Notes: generated by a model not told the origin, from the sequence alone. A stretch of DNA of 64,000 nt from Rhododendron vialii (GCF_030253575.1 NC_080557.1:36010001-36074000), one strand, 5' to 3'. Shown: positions 26,535-48,956, numbered from the stretch's first letter. Translations and numbers: made by a program.

Positions 26535-27210
26535 CTAGGAGTAACGAAAGCACGTTACTATTGTCTCCAGAGAGAGAAACTGAGAAAGTGTGTGGGAGAG
26601 AGAGAGAGAGAGCGAGAGAGAGAGAGAGAGAGTAGGAAAGATATTTTTGTATTGCTCCCGATCGTTCCGTCTGCGAAATTAGGGTTTCAACAACGTTTCG
26701 TCTTTCAAAAGACTCTGACGTCAACACATACACAGGTTCATCTCTCTACGCGTAGCATTATATTCTCTCTCTGTATCTATCTAAACCTATCCATCTCTCT
26801 CCCTCTCTCTCGATAAATTCATCTGCTCCGTGCATGTCTTGTGCTGATGCGATTCTCTGTGTTTTTTTCCGGAGTTATAAATGTAATGATTATGTTGGTG
26901 GTTGCGTTTGTTTCTTCTGGGCAATTGATGTTTGGTTTCTATTAGCAGATCTTGGTTGGTTCTTTGATTTATTTTTAGTATGGTTGCATTGTTATGATTC
27001 CTGGATGAATGTATCATTTTCTGGGTAAATTTCGTTTTTTGATCAGGTTTTGGTTTAGAAGGATTGTCAATTTTGATTGTGACGAAAATCGGGGAATTGT
27101 TTTGCTATTGAAAGATATTGCATACCAACTATAGGAATTTCCTGGAATTGGAATTTTTAGTAGAAGCTCGGGGGAAATTCAGAAAGAAAAGGGTGAATTG
27201 TTTTTTGAGT
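26535..27210 (+). promoter_or_regulatory. Helicase copy B: leader with a 5'UTR intron
   Basis: It is homologous to the copy A leader. The GA run is at 26,596-26,632 and the leader-exon donor CACAG|GTTCATC at 26,736. Copy A's acceptor TTGCAG is changed here to TTGCAT. The nearest usable acceptor is CTATAG (27,129-27,134), immediately before the shared GAATTTCCTGG. The ATG is at 27,211. Confidence 0.55.
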
Positions 27211-36994
<9,784 letters not shown>

Positions 36995-37389
36995 TATGAT
37001 ATCCCACTTTTTGGCCGCGGTTTGGTTTCCTTGTTGGAACATAGTTCTTGTGGTAGCGAATTTCACTTGGTTTTTATAGGAGAAGTAGTATTTCGAACAT
37101 TTTTTGGTTATCATTTTTGCTATTGTTTCTGATGTTGGAATTTTCCCCTTGGTCCTTGTAATTCTAGAATGGTTTTTTATGCTGTGGAGTGGGGAAATGA
37201 ATGACTATTAACAGTCTTGGTTCACTTTGTTTGTTAGCTCTTTTCATTGCTAATTTTTGCTCATCTGCTTTGCAAGTTTTTTTTTTTGTCTTCTTCCTGA
37301 GAAATTTTCAAAAAAACATTCAAAATTCGATAAATGTTAATGATGCCTTTGAACTTTTCAAGATTTGATCCATTGCACCCAAACCGTCT
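36995..37389 (+). other. Helicase B 3' UTR and end of duplication
   Basis: Similarity to the copy A 3' region (24,771-25,045) continues to about 37,255, where the TTGCTAATTTTT segment ends it. The duplicated unit therefore runs from about 60 bp before the GA tract to about 260 bp after the stop codon. Beyond 37,260 the flanks are unrelated. Confidence 0.6.
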
Positions 37390-37528
37390 AATGCCGTCTC
37401 TCTCTTAAGCACGTGGCTCAAAAGATTAACTTTAAGTTATACAGTAGCGGGTCGAAATAAGTTATATACCATTTCATCATTTACCAATTTCCCAATGTGG
37501 GACTAACTTCCCATATGGGGTCTCACAC
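37390..37528 (+). mobile_element. LTR-like fragment related to the 163-bp solo LTR
   Basis: It shares CACGTGGCTCAAAAGRTTAA, the following AAGTTATACAG, and CCCAATGTGGGACT with 9,370-9,460, and ends GGGGTCTCACA like an LTR terminus. The left boundary and target duplication are not clear. Confidence 0.45.
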
Positions 37529-37529
37529 T

Positions 37530-37890
37530 GATCCACACCCATCCCACCCCATCGGCCCCACCGAGCACAGCTGGTGCAAGGCCGTCCCCACCGGCATTAG
37601 CGTAACCGCCCTAGCCCTCCTTTCAAAACCACGCGACTTCTCCCTCGCACAAACTACAAATCGCTGGAGCCTAACCAGAACCATCTTTGATCATTACAGG
37701 CTCTATTTTTTCAACCATTGTTGGAGCCTAACTCCTAACCTGTTGCTGCCGTCTCACCAACTCCTCCCTATGCCCACTTCGTTGCCAACATTCCTCACCA
37801 AACCTAGATGGGGCGGTCCAGTCACACCATCTTCTTCACCCAGTTTGCTAGTAAACCTAACCCGTCGAACACCTAGATGGAGTGACTGAA
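37530..37890 (+). pseudogene. Fragment resembling a plant condensation-domain acyltransferase-like protein
   Basis: The frame reads GPTEHSWCKAVPTG and ALALLSKPRDFSLAQT, then LPTFLTKPRWGG. I recall a plant family of putative acyl transferases beginning PVGGTEYSWCKAVPGGTGITVL...LLLSKPP. Here the glycine-rich turn is altered, there is no following catalytic HxxxD segment, and downstream sequence (to 38,200) is not alignable by eye. It is likely a decayed or captured 5' exon. Confidence 0.4.
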
Positions 37891-40057
37891 ACACAACTTG
37901 CAAGACTTCAAACTCCCATATGTAGAATTTGGCCCAAACTACAAAACTTATTCAATTTGCAACAAAAATGTTGAAGGAATCAGATTCCAATTAAGTCAAC
38001 AAACATGAAACCCAAATTCAAATCCATTGATTTGCTTCATCAGAACCACAGAACAGAATCAATTTTGACTTTCGGATCTAAACACATGCTTAACGTTTTG
38101 CTGAGGAACCATGCCCCAAAATCAAAGGCGAAAGACATCAGCGAAAGCAGACCTAGAGACCCAAATCAATTTTTGTGCACATTACTGTGCTTTCTTCATT
38201 CATAGTCTAGAAGATCAAAAAGCACAAAAGAGGTCAGGTGGTAAATTGAACACTTGATGAAAATTGTTTAGGTATCTTGCTAAAGATTGCTAATATGTTT
38301 CTAGATTGTTGACAATCAACCATATTCCCACAATACAAAGACAACATGCTGGAATTATGGTTTTCATAATACTACTTCTTTTGATGATAGGTAATGGCCA
38401 TTGACATATGGAATAGTGCCAAAAATGTCAAGAAAATTTTATATTGTATATTGTCAATATTGTGGTTGCCTGCAAGCCACCAAAGCTGTGACTAATGCTT
38501 GTTTTCTTTCTGAGGCGGAAATTATGGTAAATAATCATTTACGAAACTAGCTAATCTCACCTCAAAATAACATAATAATGGCTTAAAGAAAGATATGATT
38601 GTGAAGAGGAAAGGACCAAGGGATGATGGGAACCCTATGAAATATCATTATGAAAGGTCACTCTAGGAGCAAATTATGTGGAGTTGGTGGTAAAGCCGCG
38701 GACACACGACTTGTTTTTAATCAATTTAATTTAATAGCGGCCTTTTGGCCGGTCTTTCTATTCATGATATTTTTATCGTCCGGAATAAATTGTGAGCTCG
38801 TAAAGTCAAGGACTCAGCTTCTTTCTAATCATTCAGGCAAAATTGGTTGATCTGCGCCCATGCCCGTGCGCAGGTAACAGATATACACCTCCAATGAGCT
38901 CTACTTTGGCTGAATCGTAGCCGAACGGAATGTCAATTTTCAAAAGGAGAAAATGTTTAAAAAAACGCGTCTAATAACAAGTCATGGTGATATGAGCTAG
39001 TACAAATATTGAGTGAATTTGAAAGGGGGACCATCTCTATGTCTGATTCAAGTTGTTGGTTTATTAAGCCTTGAGTGTAGATCACGGATTAGAAAATTAG
39101 ATGGAATCTAGCCCTCATGAGAGTAATGTGATTGCTCCACTTTCGTTGTGTCTATTATATGGCTGTTAAGTGTGTTTAATCCGCTAATCTACTTTTAGTG
39201 AAAAGAGTTTGGTGAGGGAAACTAGTCTTTGGCCTAACTCATACATTTTCCTTAGTTGTCATTTCTTCTGCTGCTTCTGTGCTTTTTGAAAGGTGAGAAG
39301 AGTTAGTTGAAGTAAAGACATGAGAAGGAAAAGGGATGTAATATATAGTAGTAACAATTAGTGTGTTATTAGGGTAAAAAGAATTTCGTGCACATAGTCC
39401 TACCTCTATGGGTGTGAGATGGTTGATATTCTCTCTTTAGGGAGAGAAGATCTCCTGATCTCCCTATCATTTTTGAACTTGGGGAGCTAGATTTGGAGAA
39501 CCAGATCTAGTTTTTGGCTCTTGCTTACCGATAGGTTTGGGCGATGGTTTCAGAGCTCCCCAACGGCGATGGTAAGGCGTTTGCAGTGGATCCGGCCAAG
39601 GATAGGACTAGGGGGGTCTAGTGGCGGCGACCGCACACGATAATAATTTTAGAAAATGCAATATTATATATAAAAAAAAATTATGCCCAACTTATATAGT
39701 CCCGCTACCACTAGATTTTTTTAGTATACATTTCGTCACTGCTAGGGTAAAATTCTGGTTCCGTCCTTGGATCCGGCGTTGTTTCGGCTTTGACCTCTAA
39801 CTTGCGACGGGACTGGGCATGTATGGCGCATGGTGCTCCCCTTGATTCTCCCCACCCACCTTCTTGAGCGGAATGATGGGTCCAACGCCGGAGCTAACTT
39901 TCATGCGGCTTTTCTTGTTTTGTTTTGCGCTGTATTTTGCTTTATTTAATTGTATTTTGTTTTGTTTTGTTTTTTAGGCTTATGGGCAGTGCAATTTGTA
40001 TTTGATTTTATCAATATAAGTTGCGTTTGCGTTGTTTGTCAAAAAAGAAGAAAATAA
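37891..40057. other. Gene-free repeat-derived block
   Basis: No intact gene is visible. The stretch 39,370-40,050 reads like a retroelement 3' region. It has TTTTGTTTTGTTTT-rich sequence, then a TTGTATTTGATTTTATCAAT segment and a short A-rich end at 40,040-40,055. No RT domain accompanies it. Sequence 38,200-39,300 has no feature that I recognise. Confidence 0.35.
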
Positions 40058-40380
40058 GGGTACACCATTTGGTGTATAAATGTACACCAAATTAATAATC
40101 GGAGCTGTTAAATTTGTTCATAATATTGTTTCAAGAGATGTTGCAAAAAATCAGCTAATTTGAATTGCGGTAAAAACTTGATTAATTCATCCAATTTTTG
40201 CCCTTACCAATTTTCGAATGAGCTGAATTTTTCTAAAGACTTTTAAAACTATGTTTTAAACAAATTGAAATATTCTTGATTCGAATATCGGTCAATTAAT
40301 TAGAGAAAATCGATCAATTTGTGTGGGATTGGGATCCCACACAATTCCGTGGATATTTGGTGGACACCAAATATGTACCC
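40058..40380. mobile_element. MITE-like foldback, about 323 bp
   Basis: The left end GGGTACACCATTTGGTGTAT is matched by an inverted right end (complement GGGTACATATTTGGTGTCC). Each end is itself partly palindromic (ATTTGGTGT...ACACCAAAT). Boundaries are approximate and the target duplication was not resolved. Confidence 0.5.
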
Positions 40381-40510
40381 ATAGTTTTTTTTTTCTTCAA
40401 ACATGTGCAGATGTCATAAATCATTGATTGTGATCTAAACTTTGACAGCCCTAGATTTTTCTTCGACATTAAAATTTTCCTATGGATCTTGCTCTCAAGT
40501 CTCAACCACT

Positions 40511-40512
40511 CA

Positions 40513-40552
<40 letters not shown>

Positions 40553-40553
40553 C
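40511..40553 (+). repeat. (CT)n microsatellite
   Basis: A CTCTCT run of about 35 bp, followed by TCCCTCACCCTC. No gene lies downstream on either strand within 300 bp. Confidence 0.85.
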
Positions 40554-40578
40554 CTCACCCTCAATAAATTACTGAATA

Positions 40579-41791
40579 GGGAAAAAAATCGAAATGGTCC
40601 ATGTAATTAAATGTTTGTATCAACTTGGTTCCTGTAGTTGTAATTGGCTCGATTTATACTATGTACTTTTCATTTTGTTCCAATTTGGTCAAATTGCTAA
40701 CTACCGTTAGTCCGCCGTTAGTCCTTTTAAATAAAGACAAAAATAAGCCAATAAAGACAAAACTAAACCAATAAAACAATTTTTTTGTCTTTATTCAAAA
40801 AAATTGAATTTTGATGGTAATTTTTTACTTTTTAAGTTCCTCTTGTCATGACGAAGCAATAATCCAGAAAAAATTGATAAAAAAACTAACAAATGTGAAA
40901 AAAATTGAATAAGGGCAAAAAAATAAGCCACTTGACTTATTTAGCAGAACAACCCCTGAGTTTAAGTAATATTATGACTTTTGGATCTATATCATGTTGT
41001 GACTTTTAGACATGATTCTATATGCATTTTCAGTACTATGCAGAAAAATAAGGTATCTCAGTATTTGTCCACAAGTTGAATAAATAGACAATACCAGTGG
41101 TTATGTTGCCTCATGGTTGATTATGAAAATGCTGAATTAGAGGGCAACTTTTTGCAAAAAACTATAACCAAATTTCATCTCAGGTGCCTCCTTATCAATG
41201 GAGAATGAAAGAATAAGTTGTGTTTTGGTTCAAAGGTATATTAGGTAGACTAGTGCAAAAAACCCGTCCACCCGTGGACCCGACCCGAAGGGTCTCGGGC
41301 GGGGTCGAACATGTGCTTCGGATGGATACGGGCTCATTTTCTGTTAAAAATCAGATTTTGGTTCGGGGTCCCGATTGGTGCGTTTCTTACCTGACCCGAC
41401 CAATTCATAAAGATTAATTTGATTTTTGGTCGGACCCGACCAGATGTAAAGAATCAGGCTCGCGGACGGTTCTTACCCTATTTCGGTTCGGTTTACAGGC
41501 CTAAAACATTTGTTACCTGCCATGTCAGGTCGGGGGTCAAACCCGACCGCCCGATCCGTGCACACCCCAATATTAAGGCAAGAGGGAAATGAGAGAATTA
41601 CTGTTTTAATCCCAAAAAATGGGCCATTTTATTTTGCTGTTAAAAAGACTAATGGCGGACTAACAGCAATTAGTGATTGGACTAAATTGGAACAAAATAG
41701 TAAGTATAGAGTGTAAATCGAGCCAATTACAATTACAAGGACTAAGTTGACACAAACACTTAACTATAAGAACCATTTCAATTTTTTTTCC
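40579..41791. mobile_element. MULE-type non-autonomous element with long TIRs, 1,213 bp
   Basis: The terminal inverted repeats are about 165 bp (40,579-40,740 and 41,640-41,791). They share TCAACTTRGT, TTGTAATTGGCTCGATTTA, CATTTTGTTCCAATTT-type words and TTAGTCCGCC. The target duplication TTACTGAATA (10 bp, exact) is at 40,569-40,578 and 41,792-41,801. No transposase was found. A GC-rich inner segment, 41,245-41,575, with repeated GACCCGACC words and ends GTGCAAAAAACCCG and CCGTGCACACC, looks like a second MITE nested inside. Confidence 0.82.
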
Positions 41792-41854
41792 TTACTGAAT
41801 ATTTGTCCTCATTACAGGTGAGTTAAAAATTAGTTAAAGATTAGTTAAAGATTA

Positions 41855-44749
41855 GGAGGAAGCTATGGTACACAGGATATACCGTATGCCTAAATTATGA
41901 CAATTTGTGATTTTCATTATGCCAATTTTTGGTTTTCTAATGCATATTTATGATTCTAGTTACGACTTGTACATTAAAATTTACCTATTGAACAGGTCAT
42001 TAGCAGGTTACCCATAATTAAAAAATATTGTTATTATGTAACCATAATTATTCGTACGGAAATCCATAATACTTGTACCCTAACCAAATATATGCATACA
42101 ATATCAAAAATTAAATAATGTTACCCACAAATGTTATAACAACACCATAAATTGGCATTATCTTACCACAATGAATCATACCAAATTTTTTTGACTCGGA
42201 TGATATTCCGTAACAAAATCAAAATATGTCGTACCAAAATCAACAATTGTTATACCCAAGCCAAAAATATTTGTAAAATGCCACAAATTTTAGAAAATAA
42301 CCACAATTATTATGACAACACCTAAAATTGTCATTTTCTTAACACAACGTGTCATATCAAAAGAAAACATATTTAAATACCACAAATTTTATAACAAACC
42401 ATAATTGTTATGACAAAATCATAAATTAACGTTTTCTTACCACAATGTGTCGTACCAAAGGAAATTAATTAAAATATTCCGTAATAACACATGTCTAAAA
42501 TACAACAAATTTAGTAATATAACCAAATTTGTTATGACAACACCATAAATTGACGTTTTCATATCCACAACGTGTCGTATAAAAAAATTCAATCAGAATG
42601 TTCAATTAACGGGAGTTATAATCAACAAAATATCATACCTCAAATTCAGTAATATAACCAAATTTGTTATAACAACACCATAAATTAACGTTTTCATACC
42701 TACAACGTATCGTATAAAAAAATTCAATTGAAATGCTCAATTAACGATAGTTATTATTAGCAAAATACCATACCGCAAATTCAGTAATATAACCAAATTT
42801 GTTATGATAACACCATAAATTGGCATTTTCATACCCACAACGTGTCGTATAAAAAAAATTCAATCGGAATGTTCAGTAAACGATAGTTATAATTGACAAA
42901 ATACAATACCACTAATTATTTTCAATTCCCGCCACATTATTTTTTCAAATTTTAAAATTTCCACCATATTGTCTTAATTTTCGATTCCCTCTACACTAAT
43001 TTTTCAAATTCTTATTTGTTCCTACACAATACCTCAATAATTTAAACTAAAAATGAAGTTTTCGCACAAAAATTTCATCCAAGAAATTCACCAAAAAGTA
43101 AGTACTATACCCAAATTTTAGAATACAACTACAATTTCCTCTCAAAATATTAGTCTAAATCAAATTTTTTTTCTACAAAATTTAATTCAAAAAATCAAAA
43201 TTCCTTTGTGGAAAAATGAAAGGTCACGAAAAAAATAATTATCCAACTGTCTCAAATGCATACACTTTCAACACTAAAATGGAGTACAAAAAAATAAGTG
43301 TGAATATCAAAAAATACAGTGTGAAAATTACTCTCCTTTTTGTAATTGGTGAAATTAATTATATTAATACCCAATCTTATCAATATTTAGGGCGATGCAC
43401 TTAACAATTGGCACTATATATTTAACACATGGATCGGTGTCAAACCTTCACCCTATGCGTACCAATTCAAATTTAATGGTGGTCCTTTGAACTAGGTCGT
43501 GGAAGTAAAATCTAAATAATTTTGTAAATTTATTGTCATTATACTTTCTTTCAAAAAAAATTATTATAGTCGATATTTTGATTTACACCAATGACATAGC
43601 TATAATATGATCTACAAGTGCAGGCCCATCATTAGGACGGAGGCATTTGAGGCCTCTGCCTTTTCAAATTTTTAGCCTGAAAATAACGCTCTTACATACA
43701 AGAAAATATTATATAATTAATAGCCTTTAGAATTACAAATTCTCAATTGTGTACCATAGCAATAAGGTGTTGGAGTTTGGACATTTATCTAAAAGATTTA
43801 GGGTTCAAGTCTTAAACCCTTCGTTCCTTTTTCTTTTTAAAAGAATGTTATTATTTTTTAGAATAAATCACATAGTTAGTGTTTGAAGTTTGATACTTCA
43901 ACAAATCTCATCGTTCAATTTTAATACAACATTAAAATATAATAATGCACCATTTGAGCCCCACGTAAGGTGTTTATTTTATTTTATTTTTTATTTTATC
44001 AAAATCGTCTATCTTTTACATAATATTAATTAGGTCATTCGTATCAAGAATGAAATTGATGGCTTATGGCTAGACACTTAATTGGATGAAAAATATCATT
44101 CTATTATTCAATTTGCGTGCCGATGATGGAGCTTCCTAAACTTGATTGAGACAAAAAATTACGTAGGTGACTTAATCAACAAACATAAAAAATTCAACGG
44201 ATTTGATCGTCATTATTGTGTCACAGTCGCATGGCTACATTACATTCAACTACAATAGAGGACTAGGTTTCATACCAAATATAAATTGACTGTACAATCT
44301 AAATGTCATTAGTGAGTGTATTTTTAAAATGATCGATCAGGACTGTTAGGATATTAAGTTATACAATATTTAATTTGTGATATTTTAGACATGTATTTTG
44401 TTTGGGTATAATAATTATTGATTGTGCAACGATATATTTTGGTCTTGTATCTAGTATCTTTTGATCGATTTCTTTTGGTACGACACATTGTGATAAGAAA
44501 GTGTCAATTTTTTGTGTTGTCATAACAATTGTGGTTATGTTATATAATTTGTAGTATTTTACACATGAGGGAGAGGGAGAGAAAGTCAATGAAAAGAGAA
44601 CAATCTGTTACCTGCTAAGCCATTTTTTTATTTTATTAATTGGTTTAATAAATGGGTGGTCCGGATTATTTACTTTGAAATCCAAGGGTTTAAAATCATG
44701 ATGCGTACGGTACACCCCTTAATAAGGGGTGTGTACCATAGGACTACCC
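41855..44749. mobile_element. MULE-like element with internal repeats, 2,895 bp, beside the F-box gene
   Basis: The left end GGAGGAAGCTATGGTACAC and right end (complement GGGTAGTCCTATGGTACAC) match over CTATGGTACAC. A 9-bp duplication, TAAAGATTA, lies at 41,846-41,854 and 44,750-44,758. Further in, ATACCGTATGC faces TACCGTACGC. An array of about 135-bp repeats occupies the left half, and an inverted relative lies at 44,370-44,570. No transposase domain was found. The right end is only about 190 bp upstream of the GA tract in the F-box leader. Confidence 0.72.
42120..42926 (+). repeat. Tandem array of about 135-bp units inside the MULE-like element
   Basis: Three good copies start near 42,522, 42,657 and 42,792 with ACCAAATTTGTTATGA, then CACCATAAATTGACG, ACAACGTGTCGTAT and a TTCAATCGGAATG block. 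Three shorter, more diverged copies precede them from about 42,120. An inverted relative is at 44,370-44,570 (TTGTGTTGTCATAACAATTG). Such subterminal repeats may be transposase-binding regions; that is inference. Confidence 0.7.
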
Positions 44750-44758
44750 TAAAGATTA

Positions 44759-45276
44759 TTACATGTATACAATACTTAAATGCCAGCAATAAGATATAAG
44801 CTTTTTGTCCTTTACGTGAGAGTTGACAAATACTTTCAACCGATTACATTAAAAGTGAAAATCTAAGTATTAAAATAGTTGTTGGAAATCTTTGCAGACT
44901 ATTGGGTCCAGCACTCCAGCTGTAGTCTTCAGTTGTTAGAGAGAGAGAGAGAGAGAGAGAGAGAGGTGACCCTCGGTTTTTGAAGTTGCTGTAGCTCTAA
45001 CTTCTACAGTAAAAGCTCAATTTGCTTGTTTGTATCCTTGTTTGCATTTGCAGAGACAAAAGAGGCAAAACAAAAAGCTTCTTTGGGTTTTGCACTTTTT
45101 GAGGTCGTATACATTATAGTAGTAATATTCCTTTAATTTCTACTATCATTCTGGGGGATCCGATTTGCAAGATTGAAGCTTAATTTATATGATTTGGGTC
45201 TGTGGAAGGAATTCAATTTTGATTCTTGATCTTGGGTTTGACCCAGAAATTGGTTTATGAAGCTGTTTGTTGTGAG
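44759..45276 (+). promoter_or_regulatory. F-box/kelch gene proximal promoter and leader
   Basis: A GA run (44,938-44,966) lies about 310 bp before the ATG at 45,277. An AT-rich stretch at 44,840-44,880 could supply the core promoter, but no clean TATA box was chosen. The upstream flank is the MULE-like element, so the promoter is either very compact or uses transposon sequence. Confidence 0.45.
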
Positions 45277-48200
45277 ATGGACCAAACTGTTGAACGATCT
45301 CCAAATGCACATAGGGGTTTCCGAGTTCAAGCTCCACTGGTGAGCCCCGCCTGATCTTTCATCTTTTTACTGTTCATTTTCTTCAATTCATTCATTTCTG
45401 AAGATGCCCACATGGAATTATGCTGAATCTCTGATGGGAATTTAACTTTGTTTGTTTAGGGGATTTGCTTTTTTTTTTTTTGAACGGCAAAGAAATTTTA
45501 TTAATCAGAAAAGTAATGGGGATTTGCATCCAGGTGTTGGACTGCTGCATTTGTTGTGAAGTGGTATAAGTAGCAAGTTTGGATGCCTTTGATCTAATGT
45601 TTCCAATCATGGATGAGTTTTAGTTACGTATCTGGAATAAGTTTGGAGAAAATATCTTTGGTGGCCTCTGCAGCTTAATTTTGGTAAACATGGGCCGGTT
45701 CTTTAGATGGATTCCTTCTATTTGGGTACACTTTTGGGAAGGTTAGGAGTCTAGGGGGAGAGTAGCTGAGTAGATTTTGTAGGCGCATCACGTGTTTTAG
45801 TCCTATTTGAAACTATTCTTGTTTCACTTCTGTAGCTTATTGATTTAGCTATATATGGCTTGAATCTATATTTTTGAGTGATTTTTGCTGGCATCGGGGT
45901 TAAAATTTTTTTCTTTCCCTCGGCAATAAGTTGTTGATAACTTAATGGGTACTGGCGCACACTGATTGACGCATAGTGGGCATTCAGTGTACCATGTCTA
46001 TTATCTTTCATTACAATGTTGCGTCTAATTAGCCAATATGATTAGAAGCCCAGTGTACCATCTCTCTGACCGCTGTATCTTCCTTGATTGTTCTCATTTT
46101 CGGGGGAATTATCTCTCCCTCTCTCCCTAGCATTTTTTTCAATCTTTACTTGTCATGGTCCAGCATTAGGTAGGACATCGAGTGCATATTAGTTACCGGC
46201 TGAATGAGGAAGTGGGAAATAATTGAAAGATGCGCCTTGCATACTGTTTAGTATTGTTTATCTCTGTTGTTTTCATCTAACTTGGCAGAATATGTATGAT
46301 GTTGTGTGAATATGGTGGGTGCACAAAGAACTGCTAAGTTCTGGAATTAGTCTTAATTGGTTGAATAACGAAGTTGTATGTAGTATCAATTCAAGTAATC
46401 CAAGAATATGGGATGCCCTTCCTCAGGAAGATGAATAGGGTTCCAAAACGCCAAAATACCTGTGTTTCAGAATTCGGAAGTTGCAGATGATGTGTGCCAC
46501 TTTTGCCATTGCCCATTAGCAAAAAGATGAAGGCAAAAAAACTGAATCCTTTAAATTCATTATAAGCCATTGATTCACTACATCATTGCTATTGGGTGAT
46601 TCAGTTTCACAAAAAGAACCGTACTGGTCGTGAAATCAAAAGATACATGTCTTAGAGTGGAAATGTTGTAGCTTCAACTTCTTGTGGTTAAAGGAACTGG
46701 TTTGTTTGAAAATTGTTGCAAGTAATCATCCTCCAGAACTCCAGGGGTATGAACTCGGCCCAGCCCACAAGGGCCAAGCAAACTTGATGCAATCCCCACC
46801 TTCCTCCAGTATATCACTACCAGTCTTTGATGAGTGCAGAACTGCGGCGAGCACCTGCTTTGTTTATCCCATTGTTGTATTGAATATGTCATCATATCAT
46901 GTCATTTTTCCCCTTGTTTGGAAGGGTGACACATAGGTGCTAGGTTCGATATATTTCGTTGCAGCAGAACTCATTAAAGTGGTTGAATGCTTATACATGT
47001 GCATAAGAGCAAATGTGCATCTACTTGTCTGTGTACTATTTGAGCTCCTTGGGGGCTCTTATAGAGCTACCCAAACATGCCAATTACCTGTGCATTTGGA
47101 GACTTGAGGTTACCATCTCACGATTGTTTGTTTCCCGCATTCTCCTGAGTAGTTTAAATTTTATCTGGTCTAGGTGTAGATATGTACTCATGAGGAGGAG
47201 TGATTAAAAAATATGTGAAGGGTGTTAATCTGTGAGAATGACTATTTGACATGGTCATCAGCTATATGTTACATGGACTCTTCTGAATGTTTATAGTAAA
47301 CGTGTTACCAGTGTCGAACACACGGCACTTGCATACCGATACTGGACAGGATCTGAGCCCGATTGTTTTGTTGGACATCCACCTAACAAGCATATTTTAT
47401 GGTTCAAATTTATATTGAACCATGCACATAAGCCTTATATTATGCATGGAATGCTGTAATGCACCTTGTAAACCCCATGTACTCTTTAAACGGAACATGT
47501 ACTGCATATTTTTTATCATGTCCCTGTGTCTTTGAGATTGTAATTAAATGAATGCCATAGTGAGACATGTATCTGCATCCGACACCAACATGGAGTCCGT
47601 TGCACCGGAGTCCACAAACCATATGTCATTGGCTTCTCGGTTTTGTTTTCCTCTTCCACTTTTGTTATGCTAATTGTGTCTTAACTGCTGGTACCTTTGC
47701 AGGTTGATTCTGTGTCCTGCTATTGTAAAGCAGATTCAGGCTTGAAAACCGTTGCTGGGGCAAGAAAATTCGTTCCGGGATCCAAAATATGCATCCAACC
47801 AGATATCAATCCTCGTGCACACAAGACTAAAAGAAACTCGCGAAGGGAGAGGACAAGATTCCAGCCTCCTCTCTTACCGGGTCTTCCTGACGATCTCGCC
47901 ATTGCTTGTCTCATTCGAGTCCCTCGCATTGAACACAATAGACTCCGTCTCGTTTGCAGGAGATGGCACCGCCTTCTTTCGGGGAACTACTTTTATTCCC
48001 TTAGAAAAAGCCTTGGAATTGCGGAGGAGTGGGTTTACATCATTAAAAGAGACCGTGATGGGAGGATTTCGTGGCATGCCTTTGACCCAACCTACCAGCT
48101 ATGGCAGCCACTTCCCCCAGTTCCTGGGGAATATAGCGAAGCACTTGGATTCGGTTGTGCTGTTCTGAGTGGTTGCCACCTGTACTTATTTGGAGGAAAA

Positions 48201-48956
48201 GATCCGTTGAAGGGGTCTATGAGGCGGGTCATCTACTACAATGCTAGAACAAATAAGTGGCATAGGGCACCGGATATGCTGCGGAAACGTTACTTTTTTG
48301 GTTCTTGTGTCATAAACAACTGCCTTTATGTGGCTGGTGGCGAATGTGATGGAATCCAAAGGACTCTTCGTTCTGCGGAGGTTTATGACCCGAACAAGAA
48401 CAGATGGAGCTTTATAGCAGAAATGAGCACGGCTATGGTGCCTTTTATTGGCGTTGTTTACAATGGAAAGTGGTTCCTAAAAGGACTAGGGTCCCATCGG
48501 GAGGTCCTGAGTGAAGCCTATACTCCGGAAACAAATACCTGGAATCCGATTGGTGATGGGATGGTTTCTGGTTGGCGGAACCCTAGCATCTCGATGAATG
48601 GGAAGCTCTATGCTTTGGATTGCCGAGATGGGTGCAAACTTAGGGTTTTCGATGAGACTACCAATTCTTGGAACAAATTTATAGATAGCAAACTGCATTT
48701 GGGGAGCTCTAGAGCTCTGGAGGCGGCCGCTCTTGTCTCTCTCAATGGGAAGCTTTGCATTATCCGAAACAACATGAGCATCAGTCTGGTTGATGTATCA
48801 AGTCCTGATCATCGGGTGGAGAGTAACCCCCACCTATGGGAGAATATTTCCGGGAAAGGTCACATCCGAACTCTTTTCACAAATATATGGTCAAGTATAG
48901 CTGGGCGAAGCGGATTGAAAAGTCATATTGTCCACTGTCAAGTGCTTCAAGCGTGA
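45277..48956 (+). CDS. F-box/kelch-repeat protein (At1g55270-like)
   Basis: Two exons, 45277-45339 (21 codons) and 47703-48956, joined in phase 0 across a 2,363-bp intron; 438 aa. The N terminus has a Cys-containing segment and the GARKFVPGSKICIQPDINP block. The F-box is at residues about 79-113 (LPGLPDDLAIACL...LRLVCRRWHRLL). Kelch repeats follow, with paired-glycine strands such as LYLFGGKD, LYVAGGE and RSAEVYDPNKNRW. The C terminus is KSHIVHCQVLQA. F-box proteins link SKP1-cullin ubiquitin ligases to substrates bound by the kelch propeller. The overall wording matches the Arabidopsis At1g55270 protein as I remember it. The short first exon was chosen because MDQTVERSP...VQAPL|VDSVSC splices cleanly (CTG|gtgagc, tttgcag|GTT). 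The 3' UTR probably reaches about 49,450. Confidence 0.93.
45469..45517 (-). mobile_element. 49-bp extreme 5'-truncated retroelement insertion
   Basis: A T-run (poly-A on the minus strand) followed by GAACGGCAAAGAAATTTTAT is flanked by an exact 10-bp duplication, GGGGATTTGC, at 45,459-45,468 and 45,518-45,527. It lies in the F-box gene intron. This is the expected product of very early abortive target-primed reverse transcription. Confidence 0.7.

Noticed and set aside
41855-44749. Centromeric-type satellite for the 135-bp repeats
   Set aside because: Only about three good copies, enclosed by terminal inverted repeats and a 9-bp duplication, so they are internal repeats of a transposon.
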